A stretch of 64,000 nucleotides of DNA from Acidobacteriota bacterium (GTDB lineage Bacteria; Acidobacteriota; Vicinamibacteria; Vicinamibacterales; JAKQTR01): NCBI GenBank assembly GCA_029562975.1, contig JAKQTR010000041.1, positions 62,001 to 126,000 on the forward strand, given 5' to 3'. Within the stretch, counting starts at the first letter, position 1. Each line of letters opens with the position of its first letter. Position numbers and translations under genes: made by a program. Of this stretch, positions 17,471 through 28,347 are shown in pieces. Below the pieces are notes generated by a model. The model did no database searches, was not told the DNA's origin, and worked only from the letters and a program-made list of their open reading frames with translations.

Positions 17471-18472
17471 CTACATCGTCAGCGCCATGACCGCCTTGCA
17501 CGTGTGGAGCCGGTTCTCGGCCTCTCGGAAGACCCTCGACTGCGGCCCGTCGATCACGGCGTCGGTCACTTCGTGGTTGCGGTCGGCGGGCAGGCAGTGC
17601 ATGTAGATCGCGTCCTTGGACGCGAGCCGCATGCGCCGCTCGTCGCAGATCCAGCTCTTGTACCGGGCCGAGAGCGCAAGCGCCTCCTCCGGTTTGTGGA
17701 AGAGCGACTCGATGCCCCACGACTTGGCGTAGACGATGTCCGCGCCGCGGCAGGCCTCGTCCATGTCACCGGTGACCTCGAACGAGGTGCCGTGCTTCTG
17801 CGCCTGCTCCCGCGCGAAGGCCAGCGGAGCGTCCATCAGCTTCCACTCCGGGGGATGGGCCAGCGCCACGTCCAGGCCGAAGCGCGGCAGCAGCGTGATC
17901 AACCCCTGAGGGACGGACATCGGCTTGGCGTAGCTCGGCGCGTAGGCCCACGTCACGGCGATGCGGCGGCCCCGGAGGTCCCGCCCGAACTCCTCGCGGA
18001 TGGTCATCAGGTCCGCGAGCGTCTGGAACGGGTGGTCGATGTCGCATTGCATGTTGAAGACGGGCACGGTGGCGTGCTCGGCGACCTCGCGCATGTAGCG
18101 GTTGCCCTCGCCCGGCACGAGGTCGTGCCGGATGGCGATGGCGTGGCCGTAGCTCGACAGGATGATGCCCATGTCCCTCGGCGACTCGCCGTGGGCCGCC
18201 TGCGAGGTCTCGGCCGCGATGAAATGCGCGTGGGCGCCGAGCTGCGTGGCGCCGGCCTCGAACGAGTTCCGCGTGCGAGTGGACTTGTCGAAGAAGAACA
18301 GGAAGACCGTCTTGTCCGGCAGGTACCGCGTGGGCCGTCCGGCGCGGAACGCCCGTTTCAGGCGGTCCGACGTTTCGAGCAGCAGCTCGATCTCGGGGAC
18401 GGTCCAGTCTCGCGTCTCGATGAAGTCCCTGCCTCGGACCGCGCCGGGCAGCCGGGGGAGTCGGGTGGGCAT
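17471..18472 (-). CDS. ygeW: YgeW-type knotted carbamoyltransferase (ATC/OTC superfamily)
   Basis: This 333-aa protein has the carbamoyl-phosphate site FFDKSTRTRNSFE, HPFQTLADLM and the C-terminal HCLPADRNHEVTDAV, all typical of the aspartate/ornithine carbamoyltransferase superfamily. The middle segment WAYAPSYAKPMSVPQG and the following LAHPPEWKL match the knotted YgeW subgroup of E. coli rather than anabolic ornithine transcarbamoylase. YgeW belongs to the purine/urate gene set with ygeX, ygeY, ygfK and ssnA. Its true amino substrate is not settled. The gene is divergent from the SYLF gene and sits upstream of the M20 gene, separated by a heptamer array. No strong ribosome-binding site precedes the ATG, so the exact start is less certain. 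Confidence 0.87.
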   Translation of the reverse strand: MPTRLPRLPGAVRGRDFIETRDWTVPEIELLLETSDRLKRAFRAGRPTRYLPDKTVFLFFFDKSTRTRNSFEAGATQLGAHAHFIAAETSQAAHGESPRDMGIILSSYGHAIAIRHDLVPGEGNRYMREVAEHATVPVFNMQCDIDHPFQTLADLMTIREEFGRDLRGRRIAVTWAYAPSYAKPMSVPQGLITLLPRFGLDVALAHPPEWKLMDAPLAFAREQAQKHGTSFEVTGDMDEACRGADIVYAKSWGIESLFHKPEEALALSARYKSWICDERRMRLASKDAIYMHCLPADRNHEVTDAVIDGPQSRVFREAENRLHTCKAVMALTM

Positions 18473-18531
18473 ACCGGCGAAGTCTACGTCAGCGGCCCCT
18501 GCCTCCGCTACGGTCGCGTGGCGGCCTCCGG

Positions 18532-18561
18532 TTGCCGGGCACGCGGCGGGCGATCTACGCT
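18532..18561 (+). promoter_or_regulatory. Candidate promoter for the SYLF gene (TTGCCG - 18 bp - TACGCT)
   Basis: TTGCCG at 18532-18537 and TACGCT at 18556-18561 are separated by 18 bp. They lie 31 bp upstream of the ATG, which also has GGAGG five bases before it. Confidence 0.45.
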
Positions 18562-18592
18562 GGTGTGGCACGGCAGGCGTGCGGAGGTTGAC

Positions 18593-19267
18593 ATGACGAA
18601 ACACGGAACGGGACTCGCGGCCCTCGCCCTCGCGCTGGCGGCCGGGTGGCTCTGGCCGACGCCGGCGGCGGCCCAGGTGCTGACCCGCCTGGAGAACGCC
18701 GTGACGGTGTTCGACGAGGCCACCAGCGGCGGCGACGCGTCGATCCCCGAGGATCTCCTGAAGAAGGCCGAGTGCGTCGTCATCGTGCCCGGGCTGAAAA
18801 AGGGCGCCATCGGCATCGGCTTCAAGTACGGGCGGGGGTTCGTCTCCTGCCGGAGCGAAGACGGCTGGTCGCCGCCCGCGGGGATCCGGATGGAGGGCGG
18901 GAGCTACGGGTTTCAAATCGGCGGCGCCGAGGTCGATGTCATCCTGACGGTGATGAACAAGCGCGGCGTGGACCGGCTGCTTTCGAGCAAGTTCACCCTC
19001 GGAGCGGATGCCTCGGTGGCAGCGGGGCCCGTCGGCCGATCCGCGTCCGCTCAGACCGACGCGATGATGACGGCGGAGATCCTGTCGTGGTCGAGGTCGC
19101 GCGGGATCTTCGCGGGCATCGCGCTCGGCGGGTCGACGCTCCGCGGCGACGATGATGCGAACAAGGATCTCTACGGCAAGAAGGTCCGCGTCCGCGACAT
19201 CGTCACCGGGGGGCTCCCCGCGCCCGCGGCCGCGTCGGCGCTCCTGGAGCGGCTGGCGAAGTACTGA
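18593..19267 (+). CDS. SYLF/Ysc84-domain lipid-binding secreted protein
   Basis: This 224-aa protein has an N-terminal signal peptide (GLAALALALAAGWLW ... AAAQ). A SYLF/Ysc84 domain follows: IPEDLLKKAECVVIVPGLKKGAIGIGFKYGRG split across the domain start, then GSYGFQIGGAEVDVILTVMN and GRSASAQTDA. Eukaryotic SYLF domains bind phosphoinositides. Bacterial ones are periplasmic or outer-membrane-associated proteins of unclear role. The start has an ideal GGAGG. It is divergent from ygeW and upstream of ackA on the same strand, but ackA has its own promoter candidate. Confidence 0.9.
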   Translation: MTKHGTGLAALALALAAGWLWPTPAAAQVLTRLENAVTVFDEATSGGDASIPEDLLKKAECVVIVPGLKKGAIGIGFKYGRGFVSCRSEDGWSPPAGIRMEGGSYGFQIGGAEVDVILTVMNKRGVDRLLSSKFTLGADASVAAGPVGRSASAQTDAMMTAEILSWSRSRGIFAGIALGGSTLRGDDDANKDLYGKKVRVRDIVTGGLPAPAAASALLERLAKY

Positions 19268-19299
19268 TTGCCTCTCAGCGGCGCCGCCGGGCCCCGGAC

Positions 19300-19328
19300 T
19301 TGGCCCGCGGCGCCGGAACGGGTAGGAT
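19300..19328 (+). promoter_or_regulatory. Candidate promoter for ackA (TTGGCC - 17 bp - TAGGAT)
   Basis: TTGGCC at 19300-19305 and TAGGAT at 19323-19328 have ideal 17-bp spacing. This implies an untranslated leader of about 100 nt before ackA; no riboswitch-like structure was recognised in it. Confidence 0.5.
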
Positions 19329-19436
19329 ATTGCGGTTTGCCGGCCGGAGTGTGGCCGGTCGTGCGGTCTTCAGCAACCCCGTTCGGTGGCCCACCGCCCC
19401 TGATGCCATTCCGGACGTCTCAGGCAGGTAGCGCCC

Positions 19437-20621
19437 ATGGACGTACTCGTACTCAACTGCGGTTCCTCGTCCGTGAAGTTCGCCGTCATCGATCCCGTAT
19501 CGTCCCAGGAGGAGGTCTCCGGAATCGCGCAGCGCCTCGGCGCCCCCGAAGCCAGCCTCGACTGGAAGCGCCACGGCAAGAAAGACACCAGGCCCACTCC
19601 CAGGGCCGGGCATGAAGAGGCGCTCCGGGCGATCGGGAACCTGCTGAACGAACTGGGGCTCACCGACGAGCTCATCGGCGTCGGGCACCGCGTCGTGCAC
19701 GGGGGCTCGAAGTTCTCGGGGTCGATGGCGATCACGCCCGAGGTCATTGCCATGGTCGAGGAGTGCATTCCCCTCGGCCCGCTGCACAACCCGCCGAACC
19801 TGGTGGGCATCCGCGTGGCCCAGGAGCTGTTCCCGGGTCTGCCGCAGGTAGGCGTGTTCGACACGGCGTTCCACCAGACGATGCCGCCCGTCGCCTACAC
19901 GTATCCCGTGCCGCACGAGTGGCTCGAGGCGCACAGCGTGCGGCGGTACGGGTTCCACGGGACGAGCCACCGGTTCGTGGCGAAGCAGGCGCTCCACCTG
20001 ACCGGCCTCTCGCCCGAGAAGCACCGGCTCGTCACCGCCCACCTGGGCAACGGGTGTTCCTGCGCGGCGGTGCGCGACGGCAAGAGCGTGGACACGACCA
20101 TGGGGCTCACGCCGCTCGAGGGCGTGATGATGGGCACGCGCAGCGGCTCGGTGGACCCGGCCATCATCGACCACGTGGCGAAGGCCCTCGGCAAGCCGGA
20201 GCGGGAGATCCTGGACGCGCTCAACAAGAAGTCCGGCCTGCTCGGCGTGTCGGGCCTCTCGAACGACATGCGGACGATCGAGGACGCGGCCGCCAGGGGC
20301 CACGAGCGCGCGCGGCTGGCCTTCGACATCTTCTGCTACGTGCTGGCCAAGTCGCTGGCGGCGCTGGTGGTGCCGCTGGGCCATCTGGACGCGCTGGTGT
20401 TCACCGGCGGGATCGGGGAGAACTCGGTGGCGGTCCGCGCGAGGACCGTGGAGCACCTCGGCTTCCTCGGCCTGACCATCGACCCGCACGCGAACGCGAC
20501 GCACGGCCGCAGCCAGAACGGGCGCATCACCGAGGAGATCCGGCCCCAGGCGCTCGTCGTGCCGACGAATGAAGAACTGATGATCGCGCAGGACACGGCG
20601 GAGATCGCGCGCAGGAGATAA
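19437..20621 (+). CDS. ackA: Acetate kinase
   Basis: This 394-aa enzyme interconverts acetyl phosphate + ADP and acetate + ATP. It has the family motifs LNCGSSSVKF at the start, GHRVVHGG, the catalytic region RYGFHGTSHRFV, GTRSGSVDP and the adenosine-binding FTGGIGENS. Length is normal. pta follows 37 bp downstream on the same strand, so the pair likely forms one transcription unit that makes ATP from acetyl-CoA. Its position between ygeW and the YgeY/XdhD/YgfK/SsnA block fits a fermentative end to purine degradation, which is inferred from neighbourhood. Confidence 0.96.
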   Translation: MDVLVLNCGSSSVKFAVIDPVSSQEEVSGIAQRLGAPEASLDWKRHGKKDTRPTPRAGHEEALRAIGNLLNELGLTDELIGVGHRVVHGGSKFSGSMAITPEVIAMVEECIPLGPLHNPPNLVGIRVAQELFPGLPQVGVFDTAFHQTMPPVAYTYPVPHEWLEAHSVRRYGFHGTSHRFVAKQALHLTGLSPEKHRLVTAHLGNGCSCAAVRDGKSVDTTMGLTPLEGVMMGTRSGSVDPAIIDHVAKALGKPEREILDALNKKSGLLGVSGLSNDMRTIEDAAARGHERARLAFDIFCYVLAKSLAALVVPLGHLDALVFTGGIGENSVAVRARTVEHLGFLGLTIDPHANATHGRSQNGRITEEIRPQALVVPTNEELMIAQDTAEIARRR

Positions 20622-20658
20622 TCCGGCGGCGTCATTCACGTCATTTCGGGAGGTTCCG

Positions 20659-22824
20659 TTGGCCACCACCATCCTCGTTGCCCCGGCCGGGCGGCGCGTC
20701 GGACTGACGACTGCCTGCCTCGGTCTTGTCCGGGCGCTCGACCGTCAGGGCGTCCGCGTGTCGTTCGTCAAGCCGATCGCGAACAGGGAAGTCAGCCAGT
20801 CCACGGAGCTCGTGGCGCTCGGCGCGCATATTCTGCCGGTCAAGTCCGTGCCGATCCACACCGCGGAGGACCTGTTGGCGGCCGGCGACGACCAGACGCT
20901 CATGGAGCACGTCGTCGAGCTGGCGGGGAAGGCCTCGGTCGGGGCCGACGTTCTGATCGTCGAGGGGATGAACCCGGAGCCCGGCATGGTGCACGCGTCC
21001 CGGGTCAACGGGCTCATGTTCAAGGCCCTCGACGCGGAGCTCGTGCTGGTGGCGGCGCCCCGCAGCCAGAACGCGCTCGAGGTCGCCGACGCGATCGCCA
21101 TCGCCGCGCACGGCTACGGGCCCCAGCCCGAGGGCCGGCCGGTGCGCTGCATCCTCAACCGGGTGTGCGTCGGGGCCGCGGGTCAGCGGGCCGAGACCGA
21201 GACGATCGGGCAGGCGCAGGGCGGCTGCTCCGACTGTGAGGGCGTCAGCACGTTCGCGGAGAACGAGGCGGCGCACCGCGAGGCGCTGGCGGCCGCGAAG
21301 CTCGTGCCCCTCGCCGTCGTGCCGTGCAGCAACGACCTCGCGGCGCCGCGCGTCCTCGACGTCGCCCATGCGCTCAAGGCGCGGGTCCTCTTCGCAGGGG
21401 AGATCCGGACGCGCCGCGTCAGCGACGTCGGCATCTGCGCGGCGACCGTGCCGAACGCCCTCCGGGCGATGCGGCCCGGCGCCCTCGTCATCACCCCGGG
21501 GGACCGGAGCGACGTCATCATGGCCGTCGCCCTGAGCGTCCAGACCGGCACGCCGATCGCCGGCCTCCTGCTGACGGGGGGCCTGGACCCGGATCCGCGG
21601 ATCATCCGGCTGTGCCGCAAGGCGCTCGACACCGGGCTTCCAGTGCTGGCCGTGGACGACTGGAGCTACCGCGCCGCCAATCGCGTGGGCGGCATGAACC
21701 CCGAGATCCCCGCCGACGATGCCGAGCGGATCGAGCGGACGATGAACTACGTCGCCGATCGGATCGACGTCGAGTGGGTGAAGGGATTCGGGCACACGAC
21801 GCGCGTGCCGAGGATGTCGCCGCCCGCGTTCCGGCACCGCCTCATCGAGCAGGCCCGGTCGAGCCTGCAGCGGATCGTCCTGCCCGAGGGCACGGAGCCC
21901 CGCACGGTGGCCGCCGCGGCCATCGTCGAGAGCCGGGGCATCGCCCGCTGCGTGCTGCTCGGGAACCCGGACGAAGTGCACGAGGTCGCCGTCAAGCAGG
22001 GCGTCACCCTCCCGCAGAGCGTCGAAATCGTCGACCCGGCGCAGGTCGCGCAGACCTACGTCGAGCCGCTCGTCGAGCGGCGCCGGGCGAAGGGCATGAC
22101 CGCCGAGCGCGCGGTTGAGGAGCTGCGCGATCCAATCATGGTCGGCACGATGATGCTCGCGCTGGACCAGGTGGACGGGCTCGTGTCCGGGGCCATCCAC
22201 AGCACGGCGCACACGATCCGGCCGGCGCTGCAGATCATCAAGACCGTGCCGGGATGCAAGCTCGTGTCGAGCGTGTTCTTCATGTGCCTGCCGGAGCAGG
22301 TGCTCGTGTTCGGCGACTGCGCGGTGGTGCCGAACCCGACCGCGGACGAGCTCGCGGACATCGCCATCCAGAGCGCGGATTCGGCCGTCGCGTTCGGGAT
22401 CCCGGCCCGCGTCGCGATGCTCTCCTACTCGACCGGCGCGAGCGGGACCGGCGAGGACGTGGAGAAGGTGAAGGAAGCCACCCGGATCGCCAGGCAGCTG
22501 CGGCCCGACCTCGCGCTGGAGGGCCCGCTGCAGTACGACGCCGCGGTCATGCCGGAGGTGGCGCGCCTGAAGGCCCCCGGCTCGGCGGTGGCGGGGAAGG
22601 CGACCGTGCTGGTCTTCCCGGATCTCAACACCGGGAACGTCACCTACAAGGCCGTGCAGCGGTCGGCCAACGTGGTCAGCATCGGGCCCATGCTCCAGGG
22701 CATGGCCAAGCCGGTGAACGACCTTTCGCGAGGCGCGCTCGTCGAGGACATCGTCTTCACGATCAACCTGACCGCCATCCAGGCGCAGCAGGTCGCCCGC
22801 CGCAGGGCGGAAGGCAAGGCGTAG
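20659..22824 (+). CDS. pta: Phosphate acetyltransferase (three-domain: BioD-like P-loop, DRTGG, PTA)
   Basis: This 721-aa protein has an N-terminal dethiobiotin-synthetase-like domain (ILVAPAGRRVGLTTACLGL), a central DRTGG regulatory domain and a C-terminal phosphotransacetylase domain with SGAIHSTAHTIRP and LSYSTGASGTGEDVE. It converts acetyl-CoA and phosphate to acetyl phosphate for the adjacent ackA. The size and domain order are those of E. coli Pta, whose N-terminal domains mediate allosteric control. A TTG start is chosen because GGGAGG lies five bases upstream and the homologous N terminus begins there. Confidence 0.95.
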   Translation: MATTILVAPAGRRVGLTTACLGLVRALDRQGVRVSFVKPIANREVSQSTELVALGAHILPVKSVPIHTAEDLLAAGDDQTLMEHVVELAGKASVGADVLIVEGMNPEPGMVHASRVNGLMFKALDAELVLVAAPRSQNALEVADAIAIAAHGYGPQPEGRPVRCILNRVCVGAAGQRAETETIGQAQGGCSDCEGVSTFAENEAAHREALAAAKLVPLAVVPCSNDLAAPRVLDVAHALKARVLFAGEIRTRRVSDVGICAATVPNALRAMRPGALVITPGDRSDVIMAVALSVQTGTPIAGLLLTGGLDPDPRIIRLCRKALDTGLPVLAVDDWSYRAANRVGGMNPEIPADDAERIERTMNYVADRIDVEWVKGFGHTTRVPRMSPPAFRHRLIEQARSSLQRIVLPEGTEPRTVAAAAIVESRGIARCVLLGNPDEVHEVAVKQGVTLPQSVEIVDPAQVAQTYVEPLVERRRAKGMTAERAVEELRDPIMVGTMMLALDQVDGLVSGAIHSTAHTIRPALQIIKTVPGCKLVSSVFFMCLPEQVLVFGDCAVVPNPTADELADIAIQSADSAVAFGIPARVAMLSYSTGASGTGEDVEKVKEATRIARQLRPDLALEGPLQYDAAVMPEVARLKAPGSAVAGKATVLVFPDLNTGNVTYKAVQRSANVVSIGPMLQGMAKPVNDLSRGALVEDIVFTINLTAIQAQQVARRRAEGKA

Positions 22825-22891
22825 GCGCCCCGCGCCCGCGGCGCCTGGACCCGGACGGCCCGAAGGGCTTTCTACGCCCGCCGGGCCGTCC
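22823..22891. terminator. Two hairpins in the pta / ygeY convergence
   Basis: AGGCGCC/GGCGCCT (22823-22829 with 22840-22846) begins in the pta stop codon. Then GGACGGCCCG and its exact complement CGGGCCGTCC (22853-22862 with 22882-22891) form a 10-bp stem with a 19-nt loop that reaches into the end of ygeY. Location between convergent genes suggests bidirectional termination. Confidence 0.55.
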
Positions 22892-24077
22892 CCGTGTACA
22901 CGCCCGGGAAGGCCGCGTACCAAGCCGCTGCGCGCACGAGGTGCTCCACCGGGACCTGCTCGGTGGCCATGTGGGCGTGGACCTCGCTGCCGGGACCGAA
23001 CCCGACGCAGGGGATGCCGTGCATGCCCATCACCGCGACGCCGTTGGTGCTGAAGACCCAGCGGCCCACCTCGGGGGCCTGCCCGAACAGCCTCGCGTAC
23101 GCGTCCACGGCCGCGCCCAGCACCGGGTGTCCCTGGGGCAGAAGCCACGTCGGGAAGTACTTCCTGGTCGGGTAGACCAGCCCCCGCCAGCTCGGCGACT
23201 GGTACTCCAGGACCACGACTTCAGCGCCCGCGGCCTTGACGCTCGGGAGCTCTTCGATCTCGCGCACCGCGGACTCGAGGGTGTCCGTCGCCGCCAGCCG
23301 GCGATCGACGTGGATTGCGGCCGAGTCGGCGACGGCGCAGAGCGACGGCGACGCGGACCGGATCTCCGTCACGGTCACCGTGCCCTTGCCGAGGAACGGT
23401 TCCCCGCCGAGCCGATTGTTCAACCGCTCGATGTCGGCGACGATCGGGGCCATCCGGTAGATGGCGTTGACCCCCCGCTCGGGCGCCGAGCCGTGGCAGG
23501 AGATGCCGCTTGTGCGGACCTCGATTTCCATCCGGCCCCGGTGCCCCCTGTAGACGCCGAGGTTCGTGGGCTCGGCAATCACCACGGCCTCGGGCCTCAG
23601 CCCGTCCTCGCGGAGGATGTGCTGCCAGCACAGCCCGTCGCAGTCCTCCTCCTGGACGCTGCCAACGACCCAGAGCGTGACGTCGCCCTCGAGCCCGAGC
23701 TCCTTGATGATGCGCCCGCCGTACACGGTCGAGGCGAGCGCCCCCTTCATGTCGCAGGCCCCCCGGCCGTAGATGACGCCGCCGCGCTCGGCGCCCAGGA
23801 AGGGATCGACCGCCCAGGCGGCAGGATCGCCGACATCGACCGTGTCCACGTGGGCGTCCAGGGCCAGCACGCGCGGGCCGCTGCCGATCCGGCCGAGGAC
23901 GTTGCCCATTGCATCGACGCGGACCTCGTCGTAGCTGCAGGCCTCCATCTCCGCCTCGACGCGGCGGACGGCCGCTCCCTCCTGGCCGCTGACGGACCTG
24001 ATGGCGATGAGGTCGCGCAGGAACGCGACCAGGTTCCGCTCATGACGACGGGCCTGCCGAACGATGCGCTCATACAT
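22872..24077 (-). CDS. ygeY: YgeY family M20 peptidase/deacylase (purine-cluster type)
   Basis: This 401-aa M20 enzyme closely resembles E. coli YgeY. It has FLRDLIAIRSVSGQE, MGNVLGRIGSGPRVLALDAHVDTV with the first zinc histidine, YGRGACDMKG, the very characteristic GSVQEEDCDGLCWQ, YRGHRGRMEIEV and CHGSAPERGVNAIYRM. The ending VGFGPGSEVHAHMATEQV holds the last metal His. YgeY is one of the genes found with ygeW, ygeX, ygfK, ssnA and hyuA in bacteria that degrade purines. Its chemistry is not settled; as an M20 member it should cleave an amide. It is last in the minus-strand group, 48 bp after the cysteine-synthase-like gene, and converges with pta. Confidence 0.92.
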   Translation of the reverse strand: MYERIVRQARRHERNLVAFLRDLIAIRSVSGQEGAAVRRVEAEMEACSYDEVRVDAMGNVLGRIGSGPRVLALDAHVDTVDVGDPAAWAVDPFLGAERGGVIYGRGACDMKGALASTVYGGRIIKELGLEGDVTLWVVGSVQEEDCDGLCWQHILREDGLRPEAVVIAEPTNLGVYRGHRGRMEIEVRTSGISCHGSAPERGVNAIYRMAPIVADIERLNNRLGGEPFLGKGTVTVTEIRSASPSLCAVADSAAIHVDRRLAATDTLESAVREIEELPSVKAAGAEVVVLEYQSPSWRGLVYPTRKYFPTWLLPQGHPVLGAAVDAYARLFGQAPEVGRWVFSTNGVAVMGMHGIPCVGFGPGSEVHAHMATEQVPVEHLVRAAAWYAAFPGVYTGTARRA

Positions 24078-24103
24078 CTTCGTCTGTCCTCCGCCCCTGG
24101 CTT

Positions 24104-24117
24104 CCCGAGCCCCGAGC
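24104..24117. repeat. Vestigial heptamer repeat (two CCCGAGC units)
   Basis: Two exact CCCGAGC heptamers, with weaker flanking units, sit in the short gap between the cysteine-synthase-like gene and ygeY. The unit is the same as in the longer arrays. Confidence 0.5.
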
Positions 24118-24125
24118 CGGTTCCC

Positions 24126-25178
24126 CTAGTCGATGATCTCCCAGCGCCCCTGGTAACGATCGAGCTGGCTGACCGTGCGGGCGTCCATCGGGTGCTCCCG
24201 CTCGGGGACGTCGACGTGCTTCGGACACCCGCACAGCTCCGTGGAGAAATAGCGCTGCCCCGTGTCGCAGATCAGCGTGACGATGGTCTTGAGTTCCTGG
24301 TGCGCGCGCGCCAGCTTGATGGCGCCGGCGACGTTGGCGCCCGAGGAAATGCCGCAGAAGATCCCCTCGTCGCGGGCAAGGCGGCGCGCCATCTCGATCG
24401 ACTCCCCGGTCGTCGCCGTGACGATGCCGTCGAGCAGGCTGACGTCGAGATTCTCGGGCACGAATCCGTCGCCGATCCCCTCGATGCCGTGGGGGCCCCA
24501 CGTGCGGCGCGAGAGCAGCGGGCACTCGGCAGGCTCGATGGCGAACAGCCGCAGCGCCTTCCGGCGCCGTCGGATGTAGCGTCCCACGCCCGTGAGCGTG
24601 CCTCCGGTGCCCTGCGTCATGATGAAGGCGTCGATGCGCCCCCCGGTCTGCTCCCAGATTTCCGGCCCCGTCGTCCGGATGTGGGCCTCCACGTTGTCGG
24701 GGTTCTCGAACTGGGCGGGCACGAAGTAGCGCTGCGGGTTCTTGAGCCGGATCTCCTCGAGCTTCCGGAGTGCGAGGTCCACGTCGCTCTCGCCGCCCGG
24801 CGTGTAGACCATCGTCGCCCCGTAAGCCAGGTCGAGCTTCTTGCGCTCCTCCGACATGCCTTCGGGCATGACGATGATGCAGGGGTAGCCCTTGACCGCC
24901 GCCACGAAGGAACACCCGATGCCTGCATTGCCGGTGGAGCACTCGAGCACCGTCATGCCCGGTTTGAGCGCGCCGCGCCGCTCGGCGCGCTCGAACATGT
25001 TCCGGTAAACGCGGTCCTTCAGGCTGCCCGACGGGCTGAAGTACTCGAGCTTGACGAGGATCCTGGCGCGTACGCCGTCCACCGCCGGGATCCGGCCGAG
25101 CCGGACCATCGGCGTGCGCCCGATCGCGTCGACAATCGAACGATGGCAGCGGCGCGAGGAGGACCAGTTCACGGCCAT
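24126..25178 (-). CDS. Fold-type II PLP enzyme, cysteine synthase/cystathionine beta-synthase-like
   Basis: This 350-aa protein begins its family match at SIVDAIGRTPMVRLGRI. The PLP lysine is in SPSGSLKDRVYRN, the phosphate/aminoacrylate loop is ECSTGNAGIG, and MTQGTGGTLTGVGRY and FCGISSGANVAGA are both diagnostic of O-acetylserine sulfhydrylase relatives. A C-terminal tail with CDTGQRYFSTELCGCP follows. It is probably a beta-replacement or beta-elimination enzyme. In the E. coli purine set the neighbouring fold-type II enzyme is YgeX (diaminopropionate ammonia-lyase), so this gene could supply a comparable lyase step; that is inference. GGAG lies eight bases before the ATG. The S23 cassette lies between it and xdhD. 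Confidence 0.82.
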   Translation of the reverse strand: MAVNWSSSRRCHRSIVDAIGRTPMVRLGRIPAVDGVRARILVKLEYFSPSGSLKDRVYRNMFERAERRGALKPGMTVLECSTGNAGIGCSFVAAVKGYPCIIVMPEGMSEERKKLDLAYGATMVYTPGGESDVDLALRKLEEIRLKNPQRYFVPAQFENPDNVEAHIRTTGPEIWEQTGGRIDAFIMTQGTGGTLTGVGRYIRRRRKALRLFAIEPAECPLLSRRTWGPHGIEGIGDGFVPENLDVSLLDGIVTATTGESIEMARRLARDEGIFCGISSGANVAGAIKLARAHQELKTIVTLICDTGQRYFSTELCGCPKHVDVPEREHPMDARTVSQLDRYQGRWEIID

Positions 25179-25193
25179 GGGCTGTTCTCCATA

Positions 25194-25626
25194 GGGGAAA
25201 GGGACTAGGCGCTGGGCGCTAGTCGGTGCTCTCGAGCGAACGGACAAGCCCGTGGAGCAGTCGGCCTACTGCGGCGGCCAGCTGGAGCACGGGCGTCGCG
25301 GCGGATTCCGGCGCGAACTGCGGGATGACGCAGAGCCTGATCTGCGTCTCGACTTCGGCCTGCGAGCCCAGGGCGATCGATACATGATTGGCAAACGCCT
25401 GGCGCGAACGTCGGTTGTGCCCCTCCGCGAGGTTCGAGGGAATCGACACGGCCGCCTTTCGGGTCTGGGCGGTGAGTCCGTAGCGTTCTTCGACGGGAAG
25501 CGCCCTGGTGAACCGGTAGCACTCGGCCGCCAAAGCCATCGCCTTCTGCCATGCCGTCAGGTCCCTGTACGACTCAATCCGCGCCATGTGTCCCCGCCCG
25601 ACTAGCGCCTAGCGCCTAGCCCCTGG
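25194..25626. mobile_element. Heptamer-flanked cassette carrying an S23 four-helix-bundle gene
   Basis: The left end has heptamers GGGGAAA, GGGACTA, GGCGCTG, GGCGCTA, GTCGGTG (25194-25228). The right end has CGACTAG, CGCCTAG, CGCCTAG, CCCCTGG (25599-25626). Bases 25201-25226 and 25598-25623 are inverted copies identical at 24 of 26 positions. The only gene inside is the 122-aa four-helix-bundle protein, whose stop codon lies within the left repeat and whose start is 10 bp from the right repeat. The cassette separates two genes of an otherwise tight operon. No transposase is present. Mobility is inferred from the termini. Confidence 0.65.
25219..25587 (-). CDS. Four helix bundle protein (23S rRNA intervening-sequence / S23 family)
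   Basis: This 122-aa protein matches the S23 or four-helix-bundle family: SYRDLTAWQKAMALAAECYR at the start, YGLTAQTRKAAVSIPSNLAEGHNR in the second helix region, then helices ALGSQAEVETQIRLC and LLHGLVRSLEST. Family members occur in intervening sequences of 23S rRNA genes and as free genes; the Avd proteins of diversity-generating retroelements share the fold. Biochemical role is unknown, though nucleic-acid binding is suspected. GGGGA precedes the ATG. The gene spans almost the whole interval between two inverted heptamer arrays. Confidence 0.88.
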   Translation of the reverse strand: MARIESYRDLTAWQKAMALAAECYRFTRALPVEERYGLTAQTRKAAVSIPSNLAEGHNRRSRQAFANHVSIALGSQAEVETQIRLCVIPQFAPESAATPVLQLAAAVGRLLHGLVRSLESTD

Positions 25627-25643
25627 TCTCCGCCCCCAGCCCC

Positions 25644-28343
<2,700 letters not shown>

Positions 28344-28347
28344 ACGG

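Noticed and set aside
20641-23148. 835-residue open frame antisense to pta
   Set aside because: The opposite strand carries an unmistakable pta in the proper frame; the antisense translation has no recognisable domain.
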